Of a DNA stretch of 64,000 nt, positions 25,100-34,038 are shown one piece after another. The notes beneath the pieces are model-generated. The model was not told the DNA's origin, made no database searches, and saw nothing but the letters and a program-made list of their open reading frames with translations. The stretch comes from Flavobacterium indicum GPTSA100-9 = DSM 17447. GTDB lineage: Bacteria; Bacteroidota; Bacteroidia; Flavobacteriales; Flavobacteriaceae. The stretch spans positions 620,001-684,000 of the forward strand of contig NC_017025.1 of assembly GCF_000455605.1 (NCBI RefSeq), read 5' to 3'. The position numbers were made by a program, and so were the translations under genes. The number at the start of each line of letters is the position of its first letter. Position 1 is the stretch's first letter.

Positions 25100-26455
25100 A
25101 TGAGAACACATTTTATAGCAATTGGTGGTGCCGCTATGCATAATTTAGCTTTAGCGCTGCATCATAAAGGATATCAAGTAACAGGAAGTGATGATGCCAT
25201 ATTTGAGCCATCAAAATCGAGATTGCAAAAGCATGGTTTGTTACCAGATGTTGAAGGATGGTTTCCAGAAAAAATCACTTCAGATATTGAAGCTGTAATT
25301 TTAGGTATGCATGCAAAAGCAGATAATCCAGAATTGTTAAAAGCTCAAGAATTAGGACTGAAAATTTATTCTTATCCTGAATTTTTATACGAACAATCTA
25401 AAAACAAGACTCGTGTTGTAATTGGTGGTTCGCATGGTAAAACAACTATAACTTCTATGATTTTGCACGTAATGCATTACCATGCTATAGAAGTGGATTA
25501 TATGGTGGGAGCTCAGTTAGAAGGTTTCGATACTATGGTGCATTTAACTGAAACAAATGATTTTATTGTGTTAGAAGGGGATGAGTATTTAACTTCTCCA
25601 ATAGATTTACGACCAAAATTCCATTTGTACCAACCTAATATTGCTTTAATTTCAGGTATAGCTTGGGATCACATTAATGTATTTCCAACCTTCGATAACT
25701 ATGTAGAACAATTCGATATTTTTGTCAATAAAATTACTAATGGAGGTATTTTAATTTACAACGAAGAAGATGCTAATGTGAAATTGGTCGCTGAAAGAAG
25801 TGAAAATCCCATTCGAAAAATTCCATATCATACACCCTCTTATGAAGTTGCTCAAGGAACTACTTTGTTAGACACTCCTGATGGACCTATGCCAATTGAA
25901 GTGTTCGGTGCACATAACCTAAGTAATTTAGCAGGTGCTAAATGGGTGTGTCAGTGTATGGGTGTAGATGAAGCCGAATTTTATGAAGCTATTGCTAGTT
26001 TTAAAGGCGCAAGTAAACGATTAGAAAAAATTGCTGAATCTAGTAATAAAGTTGCTTATAAAGATTTTGCGCATTCGCCAAGTAAAGTTTCAGCTACTAC
26101 AAAAGCGGTGAAAGCACAATATCCGGATAGGAAGTTAATTGCTTGTTTAGAATTGCATACCTATAGCAGTTTAAATGCCGAGTTCTTAAAAGAATATCAA
26201 GGGGCATTAGATGCAGCCGATGTAGCTGTTGTTTTTTATTCACCCGATGCAGTAAAAATTAAACGTTTGGAAGAAGTAACTTATGACCAAATTGCTCAAT
26301 CGTTCCAAAGAGAAGATTTAATAATTTACACCAATCCAATCGAATTTAAAAACTTTTTATTCAACCAAAATTTAGATAATTCAGCCTTGTTATTAATGAG
26401 TTCTGGAAATTATGGAGGGTTGAATTTTGATGAAGTGAAAGAATTAATCAATTAG
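25100..26455 (+). CDS. mpl: Mpl-type Mur ligase (murein tripeptide recycling)
   Basis: This 451-residue ligase has the Mpl N-terminus (MRTHFIAIGGAAMHNLALAL), the ATP-binding motif GGSHGKTTITS (about residues 108-118) and a central IAWDHINVFPTFDNYVEQ block, with the typical C-terminal Mur domain. Mpl joins a released tripeptide to UDP-MurNAc, recycling peptidoglycan. The length matches E. coli Mpl. MurC is similar, but the opening and the AHSPSK motif favour Mpl. The gene ends in a region of crossing inverted repeats that separates it from a convergent gene. Confidence 0.85.
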   Translation: MRTHFIAIGGAAMHNLALALHHKGYQVTGSDDAIFEPSKSRLQKHGLLPDVEGWFPEKITSDIEAVILGMHAKADNPELLKAQELGLKIYSYPEFLYEQSKNKTRVVIGGSHGKTTITSMILHVMHYHAIEVDYMVGAQLEGFDTMVHLTETNDFIVLEGDEYLTSPIDLRPKFHLYQPNIALISGIAWDHINVFPTFDNYVEQFDIFVNKITNGGILIYNEEDANVKLVAERSENPIRKIPYHTPSYEVAQGTTLLDTPDGPMPIEVFGAHNLSNLAGAKWVCQCMGVDEAEFYEAIASFKGASKRLEKIAESSNKVAYKDFAHSPSKVSATTKAVKAQYPDRKLIACLELHTYSSLNAEFLKEYQGALDAADVAVVFYSPDAVKIKRLEEVTYDQIAQSFQREDLIIYTNPIEFKNFLFNQNLDNSALLLMSSGNYGGLNFDEVKELIN

Positions 26456-26529
26456 TCAATATGGCAATTAGACAATGTGTCAATTTTACTCTAGATTTAA
26501 TTGGTATATTGACTAATTGTCTAATTGCC
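26450..26529. repeat. 16-bp direct repeats and crossing inverted repeats between convergent genes
   Basis: Direct units CAATTAGTCAATATGG and CAATTAGACAATGTGT are adjacent (26449-26480). AATTAGTCAATAT (26450-26462) is an exact inverted repeat of 26506-26518, and GGCAATTAGACAAT (26463-26476) of 26516-26529. The pairs cross rather than nest. The region spans the ends of mpl and the DUF1287-like gene. Confidence 0.75.
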
Positions 26530-27171
26530 GTATTTATAATGTCCCACAATTTTCCAACTAAACAAACAATCTTCTAAAACTTGCCCATTTCCCACATTGT
26601 GAACAATCATTGGGCGTTTTCCATCTTTTGATTTAATGTGCGTAATAATACCAATATGGGGTAGCTTGTCTCCAATTATCCAAGTAACTAGTTCACCTGT
26701 TTTGTAATCATTGGCATTATTAGATACTTGTATTTTTTTTCCTTTTCTTTCAAAAAAGACTTCTAAATTCGGAACACGTCGATGATCAATATTGGTATCG
26801 GTTGTTTTTAATCCCCATTTTTTTAAATTCGGATATGATTCAAAATGAGCTTTCATATCTTCGTGTACTTCTTTCTGTAAATCAATGCCAAGTTTTCGAT
26901 AAGCACGAATAACTACATCTGTACACACGCCTGTTTTAGCAGGTACATCTCCGTTAGGATATTTTATACAAACATAATCGGGAGTATATACCACCTCTGG
27001 ATCAATTATGGAAAGTGCAGCATTGGATAATTTTTCTTGAATAGTTTTCGGATTTTTAAGTTTCTCAATACTAGGATCTTGAAAAATATTTTGAAAAGGA
27101 GTTGTGCTTTCTTTTTGATAAGAAAGTGTAAATAGAAGTTCCGTTAAGACTAGGATTAGTATTTTGTTCAT
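26521..27171 (-). CDS. DUF1287-family exported protein
   Basis: This 216-residue protein has a short N-terminal hydrophobic signal (MNKILILVLTELLFTLSY) and the DUF1287 blocks: TGVCTDVVIRAYRKLGIDL, PNLEVFFERKG, LVTWIIGDKLPHIGIITH and VHNVGNG. The Cys in GVCTD and the His in PHIGI look like a papain/NlpC-P60-type pair, so a cell-wall peptidase or amidase role is likely but unproven. It is convergent with mpl, which recycles wall peptides, so both may act on peptidoglycan. Confidence 0.8.
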   Translation of the reverse strand: MNKILILVLTELLFTLSYQKESTTPFQNIFQDPSIEKLKNPKTIQEKLSNAALSIIDPEVVYTPDYVCIKYPNGDVPAKTGVCTDVVIRAYRKLGIDLQKEVHEDMKAHFESYPNLKKWGLKTTDTNIDHRRVPNLEVFFERKGKKIQVSNNANDYKTGELVTWIIGDKLPHIGIITHIKSKDGKRPMIVHNVGNGQVLEDCLFSWKIVGHYKYGN

Positions 27172-27260
27172 GTTTAAATAACGAAATAAATTGTAGTATT
27201 AGTATGTAGTTTTGTAAATATTTTTTATTTTTGAATTATTAAACGCCAAAAAAAATAGTT

Positions 27261-27944
27261 ATGTACACGCCAATTAATCAGTGGGCCGAAGACGATCGCC
27301 CACGTGAAAAATTACTTCTTAAAGGCAAAGTAGCCTTGTCTGATTCCGAATTACTTGCTATTCTCATTGGATCTGGTTCTCGAAATGAAAGTGCTGTTCA
27401 ATTGTGTCAACGTATATTAAAATCAGTTGATAATAATCTCAACCAGTTAGGAAAATTATCTGTAACTCAATTAATGCAATTTAAGGGAATAGGGGAAGCT
27501 AAAGCGCTGTCGATTGTAGCAGCGCTTGAATTGGGAAGAAGAAGAAGGGCAGTGGAGTCAACTCAATTAAAACAAATCACATCTAGTAAAGCGGTATTTG
27601 AAATTATGCAGCCCATAATTGGTGAATTGCCTCATGAAGAATTTTGGGTGCTTTATCTTAATAATTCAAATAAAATTGTTCATAAAACACAAGTTAGTAA
27701 AGGTGGGTTAACAGGTACCGTTGTAGATACGCGGTTGGTTTTAAAAACTGCTATTGAGTACCATGCCGTTGCAGCTATTTTGTGTCATAATCATCCTTCA
27801 GGTAAACTACAAGCAAGTGAACCAGATAAACTAATTACGCAAAAGTTAAAAAGTGCAGGAGCTACAGTAGATGTTCAAATTCTTGATCATGTTATCATTA
27901 CTGAGCATGGATATTTGAGTTTTCAAGACGAAGGCATTTTTTAA
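27261..27944 (+). CDS. radC: RadC-family JAB/MPN-domain protein
   Basis: This 227-residue protein starts with a helix-hairpin-helix region (LMQFKGIGEAKALSIVAALE) and ends with a JAB1/MPN domain holding the metal motif CHNHPSGKLQASEPD (HxH, then Asp). The domain is a metalloprotease fold; RadC's cellular role is still debated in spite of its DNA-repair name. The N-terminus YTPINQWAEDDRPREKLL is the usual one. It is transcribed alone, divergent from the DUF1287-like gene. Confidence 0.92.
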   Translation: MYTPINQWAEDDRPREKLLLKGKVALSDSELLAILIGSGSRNESAVQLCQRILKSVDNNLNQLGKLSVTQLMQFKGIGEAKALSIVAALELGRRRRAVESTQLKQITSSKAVFEIMQPIIGELPHEEFWVLYLNNSNKIVHKTQVSKGGLTGTVVDTRLVLKTAIEYHAVAAILCHNHPSGKLQASEPDKLITQKLKSAGATVDVQILDHVIITEHGYLSFQDEGIF

Positions 27945-28020
27945 TAGCTTAATTTTAAATTTCTTTTAAGAATTATTTTGTTTCGTTTTAGTATCTTGCA
28001 ACTCCAATGAAAAATAGACT

Positions 28021-28650
28021 ATGATTAGTACAAAAAACATCACTTTCTCCTATCAAAAAGATCAAGTGTTTCATATGCCTGATATCTTTTGTCAGGCAGG
28101 TAATACTATTTTGGTAACGGGTAATTCAGGGAAAGGGAAAACTACATATCTGCATATTTTGGCAGGTTTGTTAAAACCAAATTCCGGAGAAATTATAATT
28201 GATGGGAAAAATATTGTTGGTTTATCTGAAAGTAAAGGAGATAACTATAGAGGAAAACATATTGGAGTAGTTTTTCAAAAATCACATTTCATTGCTGCTT
28301 TAACGGTTTTAGAAAATTTAGAAATGGCAAGTTGGTTAGCAACAGGAAAAAAACATTCAAAACGGGCAAAAGATTTGTTAGCGAAATTAGATATAGTAGA
28401 ACAGGCTAATAAGTTGCCCTCTCAATTAAGTATTGGACAACAACAACGTGTCTCTATTGCTCGTGCCTTAATGAATGAACCCAAAGTGTTATTAGCAGAT
28501 GAGCCAACGTCTAGTTTAGATGATAGTAATGCTGAAAAAGTAATTAATTTGCTGGAATCACTTTCCAAAGAATACCATGCAGCATTAATAATAGTAACAC
28601 ATGATTCAAGAATTAAACAACGATTTACTAACCAAATAACAATGGTATGA
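28021..28650 (+). CDS. ABC transporter ATP-binding protein of a Zrg-like operon
   Basis: This 209-residue ATPase has Walker A GNSGKGKTT, the signature LSIGQQQRV and Walker B VLLADEPTSSLD, in the LolD/MacB group that works with FtsX-like permeases. Its stop overlaps the start of the permease by four bases (ATGA). The next two genes are an FtsX-like permease with a His-rich loop and a CxxC secreted protein. This set recalls ZrgC-ZrgB-ZrgD of Vibrio cholerae. A metal-related mechanotransmission role is inferred. Confidence 0.9.
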   Translation: MISTKNITFSYQKDQVFHMPDIFCQAGNTILVTGNSGKGKTTYLHILAGLLKPNSGEIIIDGKNIVGLSESKGDNYRGKHIGVVFQKSHFIAALTVLENLEMASWLATGKKHSKRAKDLLAKLDIVEQANKLPSQLSIGQQQRVSIARALMNEPKVLLADEPTSSLDDSNAEKVINLLESLSKEYHAALIIVTHDSRIKQRFTNQITMV

Positions 28651-29945
28651 TTGGAAAATTAGCATGGAAAAACATTTGGTTTAAACCATTAAATACCATA
28701 TTGAGTATTTTATTACTTACAGCCAGTGTAGCGATTATTACAGTTTTAATTTTAGTTGAAAAACAATTTGAAGAAAAATACCAAAGTAATTTAGACGGAG
28801 TTGATGTTGTACTGGGTGCACAAGGTAGTCCTTTGCAATTGGTTTTGTCTTCAGTATATCAAGTAGATGACCCAACTGGTAATATTAGTTATGATTCTGC
28901 TAAGGTTTGGATGCGTCATCCCTATGTGAAAAAAGCTATTCCTTTGGCGTTTGGAGACAATTATCTTGGTTACAAAATTGTTGGAACAACTACAGATTAT
29001 TTAGATAAGTTCCAAGCTAAATTTGCAACTGGTAAATCGTTTGAAAAAAATTTCGAAGTAGTAGTTGGGGCAGAAGTTGCAACTAAGTTAAATTTAAAAA
29101 TTGGGGATAAATTCAAAGGTACTCATGGTAGTGCTGCAGAAGGTGAAGTACATGAACATGGAGAATATGTCGTTGTAGGAATAACTAAACCAACGGGAAA
29201 AGTAATTGATAATTTAATTTTATCGAATATTCCTTCAGTATGGCAAATGCATCATCTTGAAGAAAATACTAGTGTTGAAAATCCAGCTCATGGTGAAGAA
29301 GGACATGTGCATGAAGAAGGTGATGAACACCAACATGTGCATACAGAGGCTTGTAATCATCAACATGAAGAAACTGATTTAACAATAGATGAACCAGGTA
29401 TGGAAATTACCTCGGTTTTAGTTGAATTTAGAAATAAAATGGGGGTTTTTGTTTGGCCAAGATTGATTGCTCAAAATACTAAAATGCAAGCAGCTTTACC
29501 AACGTATCAAATGAATCGATTGTTTGAGTTGTTTGGCGTAGGATTAAATGCCTTAAGTTATTTAGCATTCGGAATCATGTTGATTTCTGGAATTTCAATT
29601 TTTATAGCACTATTTAACACTTTAAAAGAAAGAAAAGCTGAATTTGCTTTAATGCGCGTTAATGGAGCACACCGTTTACAGTTATTATTTGTGGTACTAT
29701 CAGAAAGTATGCTTTTATGTATTGTGGGTTACTTCTTTGGCACAATTTTAGGTAGATTAGGATTGGTTTGGTTGTCAAAAGCATCAGAATCCGATTTTAA
29801 ATTAGGGTTTAATCCAATGGAAATTATTTGGGAAAAAGAAGGTGTGCTTTTCGGATTGACTCTTTTAGTTGGTTTTGTGGCTGCATTGATTCCTGCCGTT
29901 AAAGCATATACATTAAATATTTCAAAAACACTATCAAATGCATAA
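28647..29945 (+). CDS. FtsX/MacB-type permease with a His-rich periplasmic loop
   Basis: This 432-residue protein has one N-terminal membrane segment (about 17-37), a large extracytoplasmic MacB-like domain (about 40-290) and three C-terminal segments (about 303-325, 350-372 and 400-420) of the FtsX domain. Within the periplasmic part, residues 202-240 carry ten His and one Cys (bases 29250-29366; for example HVHTEACNHQH), and EVHEHGEY lies just before. Such a loop probably binds zinc or a similar metal. It is coupled by overlap with both neighbours. Confidence 0.88.
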   Translation: MIGKLAWKNIWFKPLNTILSILLLTASVAIITVLILVEKQFEEKYQSNLDGVDVVLGAQGSPLQLVLSSVYQVDDPTGNISYDSAKVWMRHPYVKKAIPLAFGDNYLGYKIVGTTTDYLDKFQAKFATGKSFEKNFEVVVGAEVATKLNLKIGDKFKGTHGSAAEGEVHEHGEYVVVGITKPTGKVIDNLILSNIPSVWQMHHLEENTSVENPAHGEEGHVHEEGDEHQHVHTEACNHQHEETDLTIDEPGMEITSVLVEFRNKMGVFVWPRLIAQNTKMQAALPTYQMNRLFELFGVGLNALSYLAFGIMLISGISIFIALFNTLKERKAEFALMRVNGAHRLQLLFVVLSESMLLCIVGYFFGTILGRLGLVWLSKASESDFKLGFNPMEIIWEKEGVLFGLTLLVGFVAALIPAVKAYTLNISKTLSNA

Positions 29946-30426
29946 TTCATTAAAATTTGTAATGGCCTTAATTGTAGGCGTATTTTTATTCAGTTTTCAA
30001 AATAAAGCAGAAGTTAAAACTAGTACTTCAATTACTAAAACTGTGGTAGCTGCAGATACTTTAACTTGGAAATTATTAGGCGAAATCAAATACGTGAGAA
30101 AAAAGCATGCTTCTTATGGCGAAGTTGAGTTCCCATTAGTAAATACAAAGTTGAAAAAATTGCAAAGTAAGCAAGTCGTTATTAGTGGTTTTATAGTTCC
30201 TATTGACAATAAGAATTATGCCTTAAGTAAAAATGTGTTTGCCGCTTGTTTTTTTTGTGGAAAATCAGGTCCAGAAACAATCGTAGGATTGAAATTTAAA
30301 GGAGCAACACCTAAATTAAAAACAGATACCTACTTGACTGTTAAAGGAACTTTTAAATATAATGAAACCGATGTGGAAAATTGGATTTATAATATGGAAC
30401 AAGTAGAAATTGTAGCGGGAAGATAG
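29938..30426 (+). CDS. DUF3299-like exported protein with a CxxC motif
   Basis: This 162-residue protein has an N-terminal signal sequence (residues 6-20), then a beta-rich OB-like domain with VVISGFIVPID and FAACFFCGKSGPETI. Cys104 and Cys107 form a CxxC pair that could bind metal or be a disulphide. The pattern fits the DUF3299 family (ZrgD-like) that goes with this type of ABC pair. Its start overlaps the permease end by eight bases, so the three proteins are made together. No DUF2796 (ZrgA-type) binding protein is visible next to it. Confidence 0.75.
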   Translation: MHNSLKFVMALIVGVFLFSFQNKAEVKTSTSITKTVVAADTLTWKLLGEIKYVRKKHASYGEVEFPLVNTKLKKLQSKQVVISGFIVPIDNKNYALSKNVFAACFFCGKSGPETIVGLKFKGATPKLKTDTYLTVKGTFKYNETDVENWIYNMEQVEIVAGR

Positions 30427-30428
30427 TT

Positions 30429-31112
30429 TTGAAAAATATTAAGCATATTTTTTTTGATTTAGATCATACGCTTTGGGATTTTGAAAAAAATTCAGCTTTA
30501 GCTTTTGAACGAATTTTTGAAGAAAATCAAATTCCAATTCCTATTGAGGATTTTATGAATGTATACAATCCGATCAATCAAGAGTATTGGAAATTATACC
30601 AAGTGAATAAAATTTCACATCAAGAATTGCGTTTTGGAAGGTTACATGATTCTTTTACACGATTAAAGTACTCGCTTTCAGAGAATGTCATTCATCAATT
30701 TTCGGATGACTTTATTCACTATTTGCCATTAAATAATCATTTAATTGAAGGTACTCTTGAAACTTTAGATTATTTGCATACTAAATATAATTTGCATATT
30801 ATAACAAATGGATTTGCCCATGTACAAGAGAGTAAAATGATTAATTCTAACTTAATTGCTTATTTTCACACCATAACAAATTCCGAAATGGCTGGGAGTA
30901 AAAAGCCACATCAATCCATTTTTGAATTTGCATTGAACCAATCCAACGCAAAAAAGGAAGAAAGTATTATGATTGGAGATAGTTGGGAAGCAGATGTGCT
31001 TGGGGCATTAGATTTTGGAATGCAAGCTATTTACTTTAATCCTGAAAAAATAGAAACGGTTTCATCAGTTATAGAGATTTCAAAATTAATTGAATTAAAA
31101 AATATATTTTAA
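30429..31112 (+). CDS. YjjG-family noncanonical pyrimidine nucleotidase (HAD)
   Basis: This 227-residue HAD phosphatase has motif I FFDLDHTLW (nucleophile Asp10), motif II ITNGF, the lysine in GSKKPH and motif IV MIGDSWEADV. YjjG-type enzymes dephosphorylate dUMP, dTMP and modified pyrimidine nucleotides. The start is a TTG two bases after the previous stop, giving MKNIKHIFFDLDHTLW; no ATG is available at this position. It seems to be in the same transcript as the Zrg-like genes, though function does not obviously link them. Confidence 0.85.
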   Translation: MKNIKHIFFDLDHTLWDFEKNSALAFERIFEENQIPIPIEDFMNVYNPINQEYWKLYQVNKISHQELRFGRLHDSFTRLKYSLSENVIHQFSDDFIHYLPLNNHLIEGTLETLDYLHTKYNLHIITNGFAHVQESKMINSNLIAYFHTITNSEMAGSKKPHQSIFEFALNQSNAKKEESIMIGDSWEADVLGALDFGMQAIYFNPEKIETVSSVIEISKLIELKNIF

Positions 31113-31114
31113 AA

Positions 31115-31816
31115 ATGAAAAAAGTAATTACTATATTAACGCTGTTTTTTGCAGTTTTTATTTCCGCACAAACAAAACAAGCTATATTGATAAGTCATCA
31201 ATATAATTTTCAAAGCGAAAAAGACTCTTATAATATAAATAATATGTTTAAAGGGATATTAATGTCTTATTTCGATGTGTATTTTGATGATGAAGAGTTG
31301 CCAATTGAAATTGCACAAAACAGTTGCAATGCTCTAAAAGCTGATTTAATTGACAATAGTAATGTTTTTGCAACTAAGTTGAAATTTGTTTTTAAAGATT
31401 GTCAAAATAAAATTTTGTTTGAAAGCATTGAAGTGAAGTCTAAAGATAAAAGTTCTCAAACAGGTTATATTGAAACTATAAAAATGTTAGCTCCGGAAGT
31501 TCAAAAATATATGGCTTCTAAAAGTTCACTTAAAAAAATACCTGAACAAAATAGTACTGAAATTAGTAAAAAAAATGAAACTACTGTAGCTTCAAATTCT
31601 ATTAATGTTAAATATAAGTTTTTAGAAATACAAAACGGTTTTGCAATTTTAGACGCTACTCCAAAGGTAGTGTTGCAGATTTACAGAACATCTGTTCAAG
31701 ATGTTTTTATTGCGGATAAGTTTGGTAAAAAAGGAGTGTTCTATAAAAAAGATAATAAATGGTATCTTGAATATTACGATAATGATAAATTAGTTAATGA
31801 AGAGTTTGTTTTTTAA
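31115..31816 (+). CDS. Exported protein of unknown function
   Basis: I do not recognise this 233-residue protein. It has a clear signal peptide (MKKVITILTLFFAVFISAQ) and then a mixed alpha/beta sequence with no cysteine-rich or repeat motif, apart from a low-complexity Lys/Ser/Asn linker near residues 130-160. It begins two bases after the YjjG-type gene and closes the operon; its stop codon lies inside the terminator stem. Confidence 0.7.
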   Translation: MKKVITILTLFFAVFISAQTKQAILISHQYNFQSEKDSYNINNMFKGILMSYFDVYFDDEELPIEIAQNSCNALKADLIDNSNVFATKLKFVFKDCQNKILFESIEVKSKDKSSQTGYIETIKMLAPEVQKYMASKSSLKKIPEQNSTEISKKNETTVASNSINVKYKFLEIQNGFAILDATPKVVLQIYRTSVQDVFIADKFGKKGVFYKKDNKWYLEYYDNDKLVNEEFVF

Positions 31817-31832
31817 ACAAACTCTTTTTTTT
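31801..31832 (+). terminator. Terminator overlapping the stop codon
   Basis: AGAGTTTGTTT and AAACAAACTCT form an 11-bp stem followed by eight T. The stop TAA at 31814-31816 is in the loop and stem region. Confidence 0.85.
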
Positions 31833-33108
31833 AATAGTTGTATTTATCTTTCCAACGGTTTTTTAAAAACTGACGCAATTCCTTTTCACGAGCATTTTCC
31901 CCAGGTTCAAAAAATTTAGTTTCACTTATATCTTCTGGAAGAAATTCTTGATTGGCAAAATTGTTAGGGTAATCATGTGCGTATTTATACTCTTCACCAT
32001 AACCCAATTCTTTCATTAATTTTGTTGGCGCGTTTCGCAAATGTAAAGGAACAGGTAAATCTCCTGTTTGTTTTACAACTTGTTGTGCTTTACCAATTGC
32101 CATATAGCTGGCATTGCTTTTAGCAGAAGTGGCTAAGTAAATGGCGCATTGGCTTAAGATTATTCTACTCTCTGGATAACCAATAGTAGTAACTGCCTGA
32201 AAGGTGTTGTTAGCCATAATCAAAGCAGTTGGATTGGCATTTCCAATATCTTCACTCGCTAATATTAACATGCGTCGGGCAATAAATTTTACGTCTTCAC
32301 CACCTTCAATCATCCGAGCCAACCAATAAACCGCGCCGTTTGGATCACTACCTCGAATAGATTTTATAAAAGCGGAAACAATATCATAATGTTGTTCTCC
32401 AGTTTTGTCATATAACACCGTGTTTTTTTGAACCAATTGCATTACTTTTTCATTAGTAATAACAATATTGTCCGTTTCAGATGCATTTATAATTAATTCA
32501 AAAACATTCAACAACTTTCTTCCATCTCCACCCGACAATCGAAGTAAAGCTTCTGTTTCTTGAAGGTCGATATGTTTAGTTTTAAGAATTTCATCGGTTG
32601 CAATTGCTCTATGTAAAATAGCTTCTAAATCTTCTTTAGTAAACGCATTTAAAATATAAACCTGACATCTTGACAATAAAGCGGGTATGACTTCAAAACT
32701 CGGATTTTCAGTAGTAGCGCCAATTAAGGTAATCCAGCCTTTTTCAACTGCTGCTAATAAGGAATCTTGTTGTGATTTGCTAAAACGGTGAATTTCATCA
32801 ATAAATAAAATGGGATTTTTTGTAGTGAACATTCCACCACTATTTTTTGCTTTATCTAAAACTTCACGAATGTCTTTTACTCCACTGTTAATAGCACTTA
32901 ATTCATAGAAAGGACGATTACTTTCTTGAGCCATAATTTGAGCTAAAGTCGTTTTTCCAGTGCCTGGAGGTCCCCAAAGTATTAAACTAGGAATAACACC
33001 ACGGGCAATTTGTTGCGTTAAAGAACCGTTTTCACCTACCAAATGGGTTTGACTGATGTATTCTTGTAAGTTTTTGGGACGAATGCGTTCTGCTAATGGG
33101 ATATTCAT
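31831..33108 (-). CDS. rarA: Replication-associated recombination protein A (RarA/MgsA AAA+ ATPase)
   Basis: The 425-residue protein starts [20 protein letters not shown] and has Walker [12 protein letters not shown], Walker [10 protein letters not shown], and the sensor region [12 protein letters not shown], then the MgsA C-terminal domain with [20 protein letters not shown]. It works at stalled replication forks. The frame is open for 33 codons further upstream, but a -7 element TACATTTG (33135-33128) lies in that stretch, so I start at 33108. Confidence 0.95.
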   Translation of the reverse strand: MNIPLAERIRPKNLQEYISQTHLVGENGSLTQQIARGVIPSLILWGPPGTGKTTLAQIMAQESNRPFYELSAINSGVKDIREVLDKAKNSGGMFTTKNPILFIDEIHRFSKSQQDSLLAAVEKGWITLIGATTENPSFEVIPALLSRCQVYILNAFTKEDLEAILHRAIATDEILKTKHIDLQETEALLRLSGGDGRKLLNVFELIINASETDNIVITNEKVMQLVQKNTVLYDKTGEQHYDIVSAFIKSIRGSDPNGAVYWLARMIEGGEDVKFIARRMLILASEDIGNANPTALIMANNTFQAVTTIGYPESRIILSQCAIYLATSAKSNASYMAIGKAQQVVKQTGDLPVPLHLRNAPTKLMKELGYGEEYKYAHDYPNNFANQEFLPEDISETKFFEPGENAREKELRQFLKNRWKDKYNY

Positions 33109-33216
33109 GATTTTTGGTTTTCTATTACAAATGTATTTAATATTTTTATGTTCTAACGTAAATCTGACAAAATAGCGTAAAACTAAAGTTGGCTTTACTT
33201 TTGACATAAATTAACA

Positions 33217-34002
33217 ATGCACACACATTCATCTATAGATAAAAATTTTTATTTTTCACCATCAGTGATAAGTATTCCATTGGCTTTAGTATTGTTCATG
33301 TGGATTGGTTTTTATGTTGATTTCAAATGGTATCCACAGTTATATGAATTCGGAATTTTACCTAAAACAATAAAAGGATTGCGAGGGATACCTTTTCATG
33401 TTTTTATTCACGGTGATTTCAAACATTTACTCAACAATACGTTTCCCGCTTTTTTCTTAATTATGGCGTTGCGTTATTTCTATCGTAAGCAATTTTGGAA
33501 TGTATTGTTACTCGGGATTTTGTTTTCTGGACTAGGAACGTGGTTATTGGGTAGAAACAGTTACCATATTGGTGCAAGTGGATTGATTTATTGTTTGGTA
33601 AGTTTTATGTTTTTTAAAGGAATTATGACCAAATATTTCCGTCTGGTAGCTTTATCGCTTACCATTGTTATTTTATATGGCGGAATTTTGTGGTTTATGT
33701 TTCCAAGTGAACACGTTGCAAAAGAAGGAATTTCATGGGAAGCGCACTTTGCCGGTTTTGTAGTTGGTGTTTTGTTTAGTATTATGTTTAAAACACCACA
33801 ATTTGAAAAACCAATATATTACGATTGGGAACATCCCGATTTCGACCCAAGTCAGGCGCCCTTTTTTAAACAATTTGATGCAAAAGGAAATTTCATTAAT
33901 CCGCCAAAACCAGAAATTGTTGAAGAACCTAAACCCGAAGTTGAAGGATATTTCACATCATCCATTCGTGTGATTTATGAATTTTTGGGCGGGAAAAATT
34001 GA
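33217..34002 (+). CDS. Rhomboid-family intramembrane serine protease
   Basis: This 261-residue membrane protein has about six segments. The rhomboid hallmarks are present: HGDFKHLLNNTF in the region before TM2, the serine motif HIGASGLIY (near 117-125) in TM4, and the His in SWEAHFAGFVVG in TM6. It cleaves membrane proteins within the bilayer. The C-terminal 60 residues are hydrophilic and proline-rich (KPEIVEEPKPEVEG), probably cytoplasmic. A -7 element TACTTTTG (33196-33203) lies just upstream, divergent from rarA. Confidence 0.92.
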   Translation: MHTHSSIDKNFYFSPSVISIPLALVLFMWIGFYVDFKWYPQLYEFGILPKTIKGLRGIPFHVFIHGDFKHLLNNTFPAFFLIMALRYFYRKQFWNVLLLGILFSGLGTWLLGRNSYHIGASGLIYCLVSFMFFKGIMTKYFRLVALSLTIVILYGGILWFMFPSEHVAKEGISWEAHFAGFVVGVLFSIMFKTPQFEKPIYYDWEHPDFDPSQAPFFKQFDAKGNFINPPKPEIVEEPKPEVEGYFTSSIRVIYEFLGGKN

Positions 34003-34038
34003 TTTATAAAATAAATTCTTATATTTTTGAAATTAAAA

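Noticed and set aside
33109..33207. N-terminal extension of rarA
   Set aside because: A -7 element lies in it, and the family N-terminus is [12 protein letters not shown] at 33108.
34027..34038. TTG start codon for the lipoprotein gene
   Set aside because: The codon is the end of a perfect -7 element TATTTTTG (34022-34029). Starting at the ATG at 34039 gives a proper lipoprotein signal.
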